64,000 nucleotides of DNA from Olavius algarvensis associated proteobacterium Delta 3 (GTDB lineage: Bacteria; Desulfobacterota; Desulfobacteria; Desulfobacterales; CAFBRK01), in contig CAFBRK010000283.1 of the NCBI GenBank assembly GCA_903231505.1, positions 158,470 to 222,469 on the forward strand, given 5' to 3'. How positions within the stretch are numbered: position 1 is the first letter of the stretch; every line of letters starts with the position of its first letter. The notes under the pieces were generated by a model. It searched no databases, was not told the origin of the DNA, and worked only from the letters and a program-made list of their open reading frames with translations. Positions 1 through 8,653 of the stretch are shown one piece after another. The translations under genes and the position numbers were made by a program.

Positions 1-2
1 GG

Positions 3-365
3 GCAGCGAAAAACCTCAGTGATTTCGCGGTGCAGGGCCCGAAGGCGACGGTGCACCCGGAAGTTCAGCGGCTGATTGAGGAGATGACCGATGCCGTAAA
101 GCCCATCGGCGCTATCTGTATCGCTCCGGCTACGTTGACCCGAGCCATCGGTAAAAAATCCCCTGAGGTCACCATCGGAAATGACGCTTCCACCGCAGAA
201 GCGATCGAATCCATGGGTGGAACGCATCACAGCTGTACCGTGGACATGATCCATCTCGACCCAAAAAACCGGGTGGTGACCACCCCGGCATACATGTTGG
301 GTCCAAGCATTAAACATGTTGCGGAGGGGATTGAAAAGCTGGTCCATAAAATCATGTCGATGTAG
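3..365 (+). CDS. elbB: Glyoxalase/DJ-1-superfamily protein ElbB, 3' part only
   Basis: The 5' end lies before the window; the open frame runs from the first bases to a TAG at 363. About 120 C-terminal residues are visible. They match the C-terminal half of ElbB (enhancing lycopene biosynthesis protein 2, class I glutamine amidotransferase-like fold): the AAKNLSDFAVQG stretch, a CIAPA nucleophile-elbow segment, TIG(N/T)D, and the TTPAYML motif near the end. E. coli ElbB has glyoxalase activity in vitro; its cellular role is unsettled. An internal GTG at 30 is not the start, because the conserved frame continues upstream of it. Confidence 0.85.
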   Translation, partial: AAKNLSDFAVQGPKATVHPEVQRLIEEMTDAVKPIGAICIAPATLTRAIGKKSPEVTIGNDASTAEAIESMGGTHHSCTVDMIHLDPKNRVVTTPAYMLGPSIKHVAEGIEKLVHKIMSM

Positions 366-722
366 AGATCTCATCCATGTGGCCGCCATTTATCCGAATC
401 TTCCCCTTGCAATCCGAAACGCCATAAAATACTATTTGGTGCGGAGTCCGAGACCGTCGGACGGAAACGATCCGGTTCTCCGCCGCTTCCATGGATCACA
501 CAGCGGCCCCATGTGGGGTCGATCGTCTCCTACGGCCCAATTGAATTGCGGTTGATCCTCTTCCTTTACTCTTCGTGCTGCTCAGCGCCTTGAACGCGTA
601 TACCACTTAGCCAGGTTGCCGGCGGATTCATCCCGGTATGAGCTCATCTTCGGTAACTATCGTCGTTTCCAGATGCATTATATCGGAACGCAATTCCGGC
701 AATCGCTATAGAGGCGGCAACA
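366..722. other. Intergenic region, about 357 bp
   Basis: No convincing gene on either strand. A short open frame running from inside elbB into this gap has no recognisable content. The right-hand end holds one copy of the short inverted-repeat family (655-711), ending 11 bases before the histidine kinase start. Confidence 0.6.
655..711. repeat. Short inverted-repeat element, copy A
   Basis: The right end (from CGGAACG through CAATTCCGGCAATCGCTATA) is nearly identical to that of the copy at 28473-28500. The left end, starting ACTATCGTCGTT, resembles the left end of the copy at 3915. The two ends are imperfect inverted repeats of each other. The element stops just before the kinase start codon, so it probably forms part of the 5' leader. 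Confidence 0.6.
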
Positions 723-3149
723 ATGACTGCCCGGAAGCAAACCATATCCCGTTCGTGGAAGGTTTCGTCAGGAATCCATCGATCGAGCGATGAATTGCAG
801 ATCCAGCACGGGGGATTGAAGAGCTTCACAGCTGGACATGCCGTGGGGCTGGATGCCGTATTGGACAGTTTACTGGAGCATGTCGTGTATCACGATCTGG
901 ACATGCGGGTAACGTGGGCCAATCGGGCCGCTTGCCAATCCGCAAGGATGACTCTCGACGAGCTGGTGGGCCGGCATTGCTTTCGGGTATGGGGCTGCCG
1001 AGACGATCCCTGTGAAGAATGTCCGGTCTTACGCGCTCGTGAGACCGGGGAACCACACGCCGTGGAAAAGCAGACCCCGGATGGCCGCTTGTGGTACTTG
1101 CAAGGATTTCCGATTATCGATGCCGGCGGCAATGTCGTGGGCATGTTGGAACTCAGTTTAGACATCACGGATCGCAAGCGAAGGGCGGAAGAACAGCTAC
1201 GGAGCGAGGTTCGTTATCGAACCCTTATCGAAACCATTCCCTACGGCATCCAGCAACTCGACACCAACGGGACCATCACCTTCGCCAATTCGGCATGCAA
1301 CGATACCTTCGGATATGGCAGGGACACCCTGGCGGGAAAATCCATTCTGGACTTGGAGGCATCCGATACCGCCCAAAGACCGCTAAAAGAGAACCTCTCC
1401 CGGTGGGTCGCGGAACAGCCGAAACCGGAGCCCTTTATCCAGAAAATGCAGACGCGACAGGGAAAAGTGATCGATGTTCGGGTGGGCTGGAACTATAATC
1501 GGGAATCCGATGGACAATTGAGCGGCTTCACGTTGGTTGTCAACGATGTTACCGAGAAGAGAATCGCAGAGAGGGCCTTGCAATCCGCCCGGGACAAGCT
1601 GGAACAACGGGTTCAGGAGCGAACGGCAACGCTGCTGGAGACCAATCGGCAGCTACAGAACGAGATTGAAGAGAGAAAGCGGACGGTGAAGGCGCTGCGT
1701 GAGCAAAAAGATTTTTTTAACACGCTGCTCGAAACGATATCCAATCCCGTGTTCTACAAAGATGCCACTGGCAGATACACCGGGTGCAACAAGGCCTTTG
1801 AAGATTTCACGGGCCGGTCTCGTTCGGAGATTGTCGGCAAGACCGTCTACGATATGGGGCCTAAAGAAATTGCGAACAGATACTACGAGAAGGATCGAGA
1901 GCTCTTCCGAAACCCCGGAAAGCAGCGTTACGAGTGGAAGGTGAAGAGCACCACCGGGGGAATTCGCGATGTCATTTTTGACAAGGCCACGTTTCAGGAT
2001 GTCGACGGCCATGTGTCCGGGTTGGTCGGCGTGATATCCGATATCACCGAACGTAAACAGACCGAAGAAGCTCTCAAAGCCAGCGAAGAGAAATTTCGCC
2101 GGATATACGAAGACATCATTCTGGGTCTTTTCCAGTCATCCACGGACGGCCGTCTCCTCAATGTTAATCCTGCTTTCGCGAGGATGTTTGGATTCGAGTC
2201 GCCGGATCAACTCATCGACGCCACGGGTGATTCGGCCGCCAAACTGTACGCAGATCCCCGGGACCGCATGAAACTGGTCCGGCGGATCTTGACCAGCGAT
2301 GCGCCCATTGCCGCCGAGGTCAATTTCCGCAAACGTGACCAGAGCACCTTTGTCGGTAACATGCATGGTTGGAATGTCATCGATACGAAACGTGACGCTC
2401 TCTATCTGGAGGGATTCATCGAAGACATTACGGAACGCAAAATGGCGGAGACGTCCTTGCAGGAGTCCCACAAGCGTCTGCAATTTCTGTCGGCGCGACT
2501 GCTAAGTGCCCAGGAAAACGAGCAGCGGCGGCTATCCCTTGAAATCCATGATGTCATGGGCCAAGACCTGGCACTGCTGAAAATGCAGCTCATCACCATT
2601 TCCGGCAGACTCCGGAAGGATCAGCAGAAGCTCAAGGACGACATCCATCGAACACTCCTCGTAATAGACGGGATCATCGAAAAAGCACGGAATCTTTCCC
2701 GGGACTTGAATCCCGCCATTATCGAAGACCTGAAGCTGAGTGGCGCGCTGAGCTGGTTGATCCATGACATTGAACAGCATGTCGCGGTTCGCATTTCACT
2801 GGATATGGCTCCGGTCGACCACTTGTTCTCTACAGAGAACCAGGTCGTGATATACAGGATCGTCCAGGAGGCACTGAAAAATATCGTAAAGCATTCCAGG
2901 GCGGCCACCGCCTCGGTAACCATCGATAAACACACGGACGTTGTGCGCCTGCTAATTATCGATGACGGGACAGGATTTGACATTTCTGCGGTTTGGGAAA
3001 AACACGTGGCCGATCGGGGGCTCGGCCTGGCGGCCATGGATGAACGCAGCAGAATGCTGAACAGCACGTTTGATATCCGGAGTGCACCGGGGAAGGGGAC
3101 ACGGCTTACGTTTCGAATACCGATCACAACGGAAAAGGGCGACATATGA
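723..3149 (+). CDS. Cytoplasmic multi-PAS sensor histidine kinase, NarX/DegS (HisKA_3) type
   Basis: 808 residues with no membrane segment, so a soluble sensor. Order: PAS1 about 45-150, PAS2 about 160-280, a coiled coil about 285-335, PAS3 about 335-455, PAS4 about 460-590, then HisKA_3 and HATPase. The phosphoacceptor is His609 in LEIHDVMGQDLALLKM. The ATPase shows an EALKNIVKHS N-box, DDGTGFD, and a GLGL segment. Three of the four PAS units end in the usual D(I/V)T(D/E)RK-type linker. PAS1 carries a cysteine-rich stretch (HCFRVWGCRDDPCEECP) that could bind a metal, cluster or haem; this is inference. The stop overlaps the next start by four bases (ATGA), so the partner regulator is co-translated. 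Confidence 0.9.
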   Translation: MTARKQTISRSWKVSSGIHRSSDELQIQHGGLKSFTAGHAVGLDAVLDSLLEHVVYHDLDMRVTWANRAACQSARMTLDELVGRHCFRVWGCRDDPCEECPVLRARETGEPHAVEKQTPDGRLWYLQGFPIIDAGGNVVGMLELSLDITDRKRRAEEQLRSEVRYRTLIETIPYGIQQLDTNGTITFANSACNDTFGYGRDTLAGKSILDLEASDTAQRPLKENLSRWVAEQPKPEPFIQKMQTRQGKVIDVRVGWNYNRESDGQLSGFTLVVNDVTEKRIAERALQSARDKLEQRVQERTATLLETNRQLQNEIEERKRTVKALREQKDFFNTLLETISNPVFYKDATGRYTGCNKAFEDFTGRSRSEIVGKTVYDMGPKEIANRYYEKDRELFRNPGKQRYEWKVKSTTGGIRDVIFDKATFQDVDGHVSGLVGVISDITERKQTEEALKASEEKFRRIYEDIILGLFQSSTDGRLLNVNPAFARMFGFESPDQLIDATGDSAAKLYADPRDRMKLVRRILTSDAPIAAEVNFRKRDQSTFVGNMHGWNVIDTKRDALYLEGFIEDITERKMAETSLQESHKRLQFLSARLLSAQENEQRRLSLEIHDVMGQDLALLKMQLITISGRLRKDQQKLKDDIHRTLLVIDGIIEKARNLSRDLNPAIIEDLKLSGALSWLIHDIEQHVAVRISLDMAPVDHLFSTENQVVIYRIVQEALKNIVKHSRAATASVTIDKHTDVVRLLIIDDGTGFDISAVWEKHVADRGLGLAAMDERSRMLNSTFDIRSAPGKGTRLTFRIPITTEKGDI

Positions 3150-3802
3150 GCGCGTATCGGATTGTTCTTGCCGATGATCATGCGATGCTGCGTGAAGGGA
3201 TCAAAAGCATCATCGATGAAACCCGTAATCTGCAGGTGGTCGGCGAAGCGTCCGACGGTTTGGCCCTGCTGCAGCTGTTGAAAAAGATTTCCACGGATAT
3301 GGTGGTGTTAGACGTATCCATGCCAAAACTCAGAGGGATCGAAGCGGCCCGGGAAATTAAACGGCAGTATCCGGAAATAAAAATTCTTTTTCTGAGTATG
3401 TACAAGAAACGGGAGTACCTTCGTCTCGCCATAGCGGCCGGTGCCGAAGGGTATTTGCTCAAGGAAGATACCGGCTTTGAACTTATCCACGCCATCGATA
3501 CCATTCGGCACGGACGCACCTATCTGTCTTCATTCATCTTGAAGGAAGCCCCGGAAGATCTGATCGGCATCTGCCGGGGTTACCGCCGCCGTGGTGAAGA
3601 CCTTTTGACAACCAGAGAACGGGAAGTGTTAAAACTCGTGGGCGAAGGCAAGACCAGCAAAGAAATTGCCCGTATGCTCTTTATCAGCCCGAACACGGTG
3701 AACAACCATCGAAAAAACATAAAGAAAAAACTGAAGATCCGAAAAAACGCCGATCTGATCAAATACACCCTTCAAAAAGGTTATTCGGTGGATTCCGAAT
3801 AA
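3146..3802 (+). CDS. NarL/FixJ-type response regulator
   Basis: 218 residues. N-terminal receiver with acidic pair D10/D11, phosphoacceptor D56 in VVLDVSMPK, and a Lys in the LLKED segment. C-terminal LuxR-type helix-turn-helix about 150-212 (LTTREREVLKLVGEGKTSKEIA, then SPNTVNNHRKNI). It overlaps the upstream HisKA_3 kinase by four bases, which fits a cognate pair. Targets cannot be read from the sequence. Confidence 0.92.
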   Translation: MSAYRIVLADDHAMLREGIKSIIDETRNLQVVGEASDGLALLQLLKKISTDMVVLDVSMPKLRGIEAAREIKRQYPEIKILFLSMYKKREYLRLAIAAGAEGYLLKEDTGFELIHAIDTIRHGRTYLSSFILKEAPEDLIGICRGYRRRGEDLLTTREREVLKLVGEGKTSKEIARMLFISPNTVNNHRKNIKKKLKIRKNADLIKYTLQKGYSVDSE

Positions 3803-3914
3803 TCCCCCCTCCCAGGTCCGACCATAGCCACAAGTGGCCATATATTTCTGAAAAAAATAGCCACTTTCGGCGATTGGAAAACATCCTTGGCTATCGTAGA
3901 AAATATACTCTGTC

Positions 3915-4006
3915 AACTATAGTCGTTGTCACAAACGTGTTCCAATGGGATGGGAAATGGTCCAGAGAAATTTATTTTGGAACACTGTTCCGACATTTGC
4001 GATACC
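3915..4006. repeat. Short inverted-repeat element, copy B
   Basis: The left end (ACTATAGTCGTTGTCACAAA through GTGTTCC) and right end (GGAACACTGTTCCGACATTT through GCGATA) face each other as imperfect inverted repeats. The right end aligns with the TTCCGGCAATCGCTATA consensus at about 13 of 17 positions. It lies about 25 bp upstream of the PilZ gene at 4031. Confidence 0.5.
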
Positions 4007-4030
4007 CCATACTAAGAGCGACGTGCTGCG

Positions 4031-4393
4031 ATGAGGCATCAACCGTTAACCGGTGTCGGTCTTGAAACAGAGCCCCGTTGGGTGGAACGCCGGCTGTGTC
4101 GACGTGAGCATCAGGACGTGACGGTTCTATTCAACATCTTCAATTCCGACCAACCCCAGAGAGTCGGGGAAATACGCAATTATTGCGAGCATGGGTTGTA
4201 TTTTGAGACCACCCGGTTTCTGAGACCGGGGACGCCGTTATACCTGCGGCTCTTAAGTAGACCATCCATTCGTTGCCATCAGAACGCTGTAGCGTGTTGC
4301 CGGAGCATATCCCTTGCCGAGGTCAGGTGGTGCCGGGTCCTCGGCGATACAGAAAATTCCGGATTCGGCATCGGTGTGAAATTTTACGAGTAG
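4031..4393 (+). CDS. Single-domain PilZ protein
   Basis: 120 residues. PilZ signatures are visible: an arginine cluster (ERRLCRRE, about 19-26) corresponding to RxxxR, a diverged (D/N)xSxxG element (NYCEHGLYFET), and the late VRWCR and GFGIGVKF strands. PilZ domains usually bind cyclic di-GMP; here the second motif has E-H in place of S-x, so binding is uncertain. No strong ribosome site precedes the ATG. A second PilZ gene follows on the same strand 214 bp downstream. Confidence 0.7.
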   Translation: MRHQPLTGVGLETEPRWVERRLCRREHQDVTVLFNIFNSDQPQRVGEIRNYCEHGLYFETTRFLRPGTPLYLRLLSRPSIRCHQNAVACCRSISLAEVRWCRVLGDTENSGFGIGVKFYE

Positions 4394-4607
4394 ATCATCG
4401 GTTGCCGCGATACAAATAGATTGTCCCGGGGAGCGCCGTTCATGGGGTACCCTATGCGCCGGGGATAAGCCACGTTCGGCACCACGCTGTGGCCAACACA
4501 CCGTCTTCCTATCGCCGCAAATGGCTTCAGCAATACCGCTCCCCGCACCCACGCGAGAGGACCCATACCCCCCGGTGATGTCAAACACCCCCTAACGAGG
4601 TGTTCCC

Positions 4608-5114
4608 ATGATCGCCCACGCAAAAAGATTATTTCCCAGGCACGGCTGCCGTCTTCCCATTCACTACCGCACCACCGAGGCGGACGGCTATTCGGATGCG
4701 GTCCTCTATAACTGCAGTCGCACCGGTATGTACTTCGAACCCCGCGCCATCGTGATGCCGGAAGAGGGTGTCCACATTATCATGCCGACGTATTCGCCGT
4801 CATCGGATGGACCGGACAGATACTGCTCCTATCGGGCTCGGACCGTCTGGTGTCGGAGCATTCCGGACGAAACCGATCCGCGTTATGGTTGCGGCGCCAG
4901 ACTACTTGAATGCAGCTGCCGGCTGGATGGAATGGACGCAGAGGTCATCTGCCACACCTGCGATATGTGCAGTGTTGCGATCCCATGCCAGAATCTCCGA
5001 AAAACCGAAGAGTTCCTGTATCTGTGCCCCTCCTGCGAGCGGCATCTTGAGGCGATACCCGAAGGGCAGTTGAAGCGTTCGATCAAACGCGTTCTTATGG
5101 GAAATGTGCTTTAG
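4608..5114 (+). CDS. PilZ domain fused to a C-terminal zinc-ribbon-like module
   Basis: 168 residues. The N-terminal two thirds is PilZ-like: KRLFPRHGCRLP for the arginine motif, YNCSRTGMYFEP for the second motif, and ARTVWCRS followed by YGCGARLLE. The C-terminal segment (about 113-147) has CHTCDMC and then LCPSCERH, i.e. paired CxxC-type ligands typical of a zinc ribbon. A PilZ domain joined to a ribbon suggests a cyclic di-GMP-responsive adaptor, but no target is visible. The start follows a G-rich stretch (AACGAGGTGTTCCC) that can serve as ribosome site. Confidence 0.72.
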   Translation: MIAHAKRLFPRHGCRLPIHYRTTEADGYSDAVLYNCSRTGMYFEPRAIVMPEEGVHIIMPTYSPSSDGPDRYCSYRARTVWCRSIPDETDPRYGCGARLLECSCRLDGMDAEVICHTCDMCSVAIPCQNLRKTEEFLYLCPSCERHLEAIPEGQLKRSIKRVLMGNVL

Positions 5115-5280
5115 CACGAACGCCTTGCCCGGGAGATCCCGCCTGAAACACCATTGACCCTTTCCCCCTCGTGGCATACGATAGACGCCTGAAAATTGTT
5201 GTGTTCCAGCATCACGGATGGACGATACATTATTTTCCTCACCCTTTTGAAACTTTGGGACCACAGGAGGACATACACAA

Positions 5281-6618
5281 ATGGACCGCAACCAGCAGCC
5301 CTATACGGTCAAAGATATCCTGACGACAGAGGTGGCACCGGCATTGGGATGTACGGAGCCCATCGCCATTGCCCTGGCAACAGCGGCGGCCGCATCCCTG
5401 ATGCCGACCGACACGATCGAACGGATCGAAATCTGGGTGGATCCCAATATCTACAAAAACGGCATCGCCGTGGCGATCCCCGGAGCCCAGGGGAACACCG
5501 GGCTTGACCTGGCGGCCGCCATTGGGGCTCTTGGCGGGGATCCGGAACGACGGCTGGAAGTGTTGGAACCCGTCACCGAGGATATCGTGGCAGCAGCCAA
5601 GGCGTTTATCGCTTCGGGCCGGGTCACCGTCAATCTCCTGGAGGACCAAAAGGGACTGTTCATCAAAGGAGCCGTCACCGGAAACGGGAAAAGGGCCATA
5701 TGCATCATCAGCGATTATCATGACAATATTGTGAGCCTGACGTTAAACGACAGTCCCATCCTCAACAGCCCGATTCTTGGCGCCGATGACAACCGGCAGA
5801 CCAAGACCGATCCGCGGGAACTGGAAGCCTGGCTGACACAGCTTACCCTGAAGGATCTGATGCGCCTCATCGATGATCTGGATGCAGAGGACCTGGCGTT
5901 TATCCGCGAGGGCGTTCGATACAACGTCCGTCTGGCCGAGTATGGGCTGAAATTTGGATCCGGATTGGGGATCGGAAAAACCCTGGAACGCCTCGTGCGC
6001 CAGAAGCTGATTAGAAGGGATATGATTCTGGCCGCGCGAATCCTGACGTCGGCAGCCTCGGATGCCCGGATGCAGGGGGTTAATCTGCCGGCCATGAGTT
6101 CCGCAGGGAGCGGCAACCACGGCCTGACGGCGGTGTTGCCCATCTGGGCAGTAAAGGACTATGTGGACTGTGAAACAGAAAGCGTTCTAGAAGCAATATG
6201 TCTCAGCCATATCATCACCGCCTATGTCAAAGCGCACACGGGACGTCTGACGGCCGTCTGCGGGTGCTCGGTGGCTGCCGGAGCCGGGGCGACTGCCGGG
6301 GTCACCTATCTCCTTGGCGGCGATCACAAACACATTGCCGGCGCCATCATGAATTTGACGGAGGACCTGGCAGGGATCATCTGCGATGGGGCCAAGGCCG
6401 GGTGCTCTCTCAAGCTGGCAACCGCTGCCGGAACAGCGGTTCAGGCGGCACTGTTTGCCCTTCAAGGGGTTCACGTCCAGGCAACGGACGGCATTATCAG
6501 TGCTTCGCCGGAAGCGACCATGAAGAATGTCGGTGAATTGAGCGTCCAGGGGATGGTAGAAGCAGATCGAACCATCCTCAAGATCATGCTGAAAAAGCAA
6601 TTTGGCGATGTATCTTAA
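5281..6618 (+). CDS. cyuA: L-cysteine desulfidase-type protein (CyuA/CdsB, UPF0597 family)
   Basis: 445 residues, full length for the serine dehydratase alpha-chain/UPF0597 family. Cysteines fit a [4Fe-4S] enzyme: C24 in ALGCTEP, C327 and C329 in AVCGCS, C368 and C375 in IICDGAKAGCS. The spacing resembles that of archaeal CdsB, where four Cys are described. The family releases sulfide, pyruvate and ammonia from L-cysteine; a related serine or other amino-acid substrate is possible. AGGAGG lies 11-16 bases before the ATG. Monocistronic; the long palindromic repeat begins 14 bp after the stop. Confidence 0.85.
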   Translation: MDRNQQPYTVKDILTTEVAPALGCTEPIAIALATAAAASLMPTDTIERIEIWVDPNIYKNGIAVAIPGAQGNTGLDLAAAIGALGGDPERRLEVLEPVTEDIVAAAKAFIASGRVTVNLLEDQKGLFIKGAVTGNGKRAICIISDYHDNIVSLTLNDSPILNSPILGADDNRQTKTDPRELEAWLTQLTLKDLMRLIDDLDAEDLAFIREGVRYNVRLAEYGLKFGSGLGIGKTLERLVRQKLIRRDMILAARILTSAASDARMQGVNLPAMSSAGSGNHGLTAVLPIWAVKDYVDCETESVLEAICLSHIITAYVKAHTGRLTAVCGCSVAAGAGATAGVTYLLGGDHKHIAGAIMNLTEDLAGIICDGAKAGCSLKLATAAGTAVQAALFALQGVHVQATDGIISASPEATMKNVGELSVQGMVEADRTILKIMLKKQFGDVS

Positions 6619-6631
6619 CCCGGACAATGCA

Positions 6632-6878
6632 CCAAATGGAGACCTTCATGGGCAAGGCACTTCGAGATGAAGCTGTAGCCCGACTACCGCGAGTCTCGAA
6701 TAACGCAGTCCATGGAGGTCTCCGTTTGGCCCGAAGGGTGAAATCTTTTCAGGCCGTTCATCCGTTTTTCAACGTGACACATGGCATCGCAGCCCGATGC
6801 GTCAGTATGCACGTCGAGGCACCGATCTTGTTTCTTTTAAGACATCTGCTGGAAAGATTTCATGCAATGTTCGGGCTA
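6632..6878. repeat. Long palindromic repeat element, copy 1
   Basis: Two adjacent inverted repeats. The first (6632-6729) pairs CCAAATGGAGACCTTCATGG with the reverse complement of its right arm, which ends CCATGGAGGTCTCCGTTTGG. The second pairs GTGAAATCTTTTCAG (about 6738-6752) with CTGGAAAGATTTCATGCAA (from 6849). A matching element lies in reverse orientation at 63795-64000, and a partial copy at 10436-10536. The ends are better conserved than the middle. The distal end supplies the TAG stop codon of the minus-strand DUF1523 gene. Confidence 0.8.
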
Positions 6879-7481
6879 GCGTCGTGTCCCGGTGGATCCC
6901 CCGGACGGGGACCCCGGTGTCTTTTTTCCGAACCGGGCCTTTATCCGGCGCACGAAACGTCTGAACGCAGTTACCCCAAAGATGGTGACACCGGTGAGCA
7001 GCAGTAAAAAGACAATGTTGAATATGGGCAGGTGATTGTAGGTTTTCTCCACGGATCTCATACTGACGGCATTTGGAAACATCGACAGCATTTGGATGCG
7101 CCAACCGTAATATCTTACAAGGACCCAGGGTTTTGGATTTGTTTCCAGAAAAGATTGCGCCTGGGCGGTCACATCGGCGCTGTCGAACTTGAAGTAGGGA
7201 GGCCACCCCCAGCCGGTGTCCTCGTTTCGGAACACGCGTATGTTGCCCTCCCGGGTGATGGCGTTGATAAACCGCACATCCTGGATCTGAATCTTACCGC
7301 CGCCCTGCTTCCCTGCGCGGTCGGTCGTGATCTTGCTACTGCCGCTTTTTCCGGTATATTTTGTGTCGGTGCCGGTAATCTGGACCACATCGGTTCGGGG
7401 CAAGTTATAGCAGAGGAATCCGGCGATGACGATCGCCAGAACCAGCCAAAGGGCATATTTAATTTTCTTGCCGGTTGTCAT
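6876..7481 (-). CDS. DUF1523 family membrane protein
   Basis: 201 residues. Hydrophobic segments about 8-28 and 152-172 flank a periplasmic domain with the family's LPRTDVVQITGTDTK, QDVRFI and PYFKFDSADVTAQAQS segments; the tail is basic and rich in Gly, Ser and Thr. DUF1523 proteins have no established function. Ribosome site GGAG lies seven bases before the ATG. The gene ends inside the long palindromic repeat, so its last residues may be set by where that repeat inserted. Confidence 0.75.
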   Translation of the reverse strand: MTTGKKIKYALWLVLAIVIAGFLCYNLPRTDVVQITGTDTKYTGKSGSSKITTDRAGKQGGGKIQIQDVRFINAITREGNIRVFRNEDTGWGWPPYFKFDSADVTAQAQSFLETNPKPWVLVRYYGWRIQMLSMFPNAVSMRSVEKTYNHLPIFNIVFLLLLTGVTIFGVTAFRRFVRRIKARFGKKTPGSPSGGSTGTRR

Positions 7482-7620
7482 GAATCACTCCGTTTCTATT
7501 TCTGTTTTATCCCGTCCAGAGTAATACGCGATGCACATGATCGCCTAAAGGCGCAAAGACCATAGATATGGTCTGGCCCGTCATACCATGAATAGGAGAA
7601 ATAGCAAACCCATTTGGGTA

Positions 7621-7648
7621 TTGACGCGTTTGTCTAAACGGCTATAAT
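7621..7648 (+). promoter_or_regulatory. Probable sigma-70 promoter for the SH3 lipoprotein gene
   Basis: TTGACG (7621-7626), 16-base spacer, TATAAT (7643-7648), giving a leader of roughly 95 bases before the ATG at 7751. The spacer contains a perfect 5-bp inverted repeat, CGTTT-gtct-AAACG (7627-7640), well placed for a repressor or activator site. Confidence 0.6.
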
Positions 7649-7750
7649 ATATGGTATTTTAAACGACGATGGCCTATCATGATCGGAATCCGGTGCCATC
7701 GTTCCATTGCGAGCGGACATCCATAGAAACCCACAAATTTGGACTTTCCC

Positions 7751-8602
7751 ATGGCACATCATCGAACCGGGTACATTCTGACTCTTGTATTGCTGATTGT
7801 AACGCTGCTTCTGTCAGCCTGTGCCGCGAACCGGGCGGCCTCGTCAAAAGAATCCTCCACCGACGCGGAAATATCTGTCGATCGGGTCGAATACGAAAGA
7901 CTGATCAGCGAGGTCCAAAAGCTCAGGCAGGAGCTGGAACGCCGTGGCGCTGAAGTTGCCGCTTTGACAAACCAGATGCGAACTGAAAAGGCACTCGAGA
8001 AACAGATGGCCGAGCTCAAGCTTCGGGTAGTCGAAAAAGATACCCACGTGGAGCAATTGCAGCAGCGCCAGGATTTTTTGCAGAATCAGTTCGACGATGC
8101 AATTCAGGAGGTCGTCCGGGCGAAAGCCAGGCTGCGGAGCCTGGAAAGCAAGGCCGAAGCGGCTTCGAACATGGCTGAAACGGAAATCGCCCTGAAGACC
8201 ATCAGAACGCATTATCCCGGCGCAGAGACAGATCCCGAGATCAGCCAGGCAGAGCACCTGCTCACTATGAGCACTGAGGAGTTCGAGAAGGAAAATTTTG
8301 GTGGTGCACTGTATCTCGCAATCCAGGCCGCCAGTATCATCAACAGTGCGAAAGGGCGTCTGATCGTTCGTGAAACCGGTGAGCTCCGGCCGGGAGAAGT
8401 GCCCTTTGCGGTGCCCTTATCCCTTTCCGTCAACAAAGTCAGCAACATTCGCCAGGGACCCGGTTTCCAATACCCGGTGGTCGGAACCCTGTTGCCAGAC
8501 ACCCTTGTCACCGGCTTTGCCCGAAAAGGTGAATGGGTCCGGGTAACGGATGAATACGGCTTGAGCGGTTGGATTTATCAGACCCTGGTTACAGGACAGT
8601 AG
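7751..8602 (+). CDS. Lipoprotein with coiled coil and C-terminal SH3 domain
   Basis: 283 residues from the ATG at 7751; a TTG four codons upstream is less likely because the signal peptide reads well from MAHHRTGY. Lipobox LLLSAC places the acylated Cys at 24. Residues about 40-140 form a heptad-rich coiled coil (EYERLISEVQKLRQELERRG onward). Residues about 140-200 form a further helical region. The C-terminal 65 residues are a bacterial SH3 domain (VNKVSNIRQGPGFQYPVVGT, then GEWVRV and SGWIYQ), a fold that often contacts peptidoglycan. An envelope role is inferred; the partner is unknown. Confidence 0.8.
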   Translation: MAHHRTGYILTLVLLIVTLLLSACAANRAASSKESSTDAEISVDRVEYERLISEVQKLRQELERRGAEVAALTNQMRTEKALEKQMAELKLRVVEKDTHVEQLQQRQDFLQNQFDDAIQEVVRAKARLRSLESKAEAASNMAETEIALKTIRTHYPGAETDPEISQAEHLLTMSTEEFEKENFGGALYLAIQAASIINSAKGRLIVRETGELRPGEVPFAVPLSLSVNKVSNIRQGPGFQYPVVGTLLPDTLVTGFARKGEWVRVTDEYGLSGWIYQTLVTGQ

Positions 8603-8653
8603 AAACACGGCGGTCACACCGGTTCTGCGAACCTGATCCTCCTTTTCTTTGGT

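Noticed and set aside
316..555. 79-codon frame overlapping the elbB end
   Set aside because: Begins inside elbB in another frame with no ribosome site and no recognisable content.
7601..7645. Three-stem junction resembling a small riboswitch, with a GCAAACC stretch like the cyclic di-GMP-I class
   Set aside because: The conserved riboswitch core does not continue, and the same bases make a good sigma-70 promoter, so they lie at or upstream of the transcript start.
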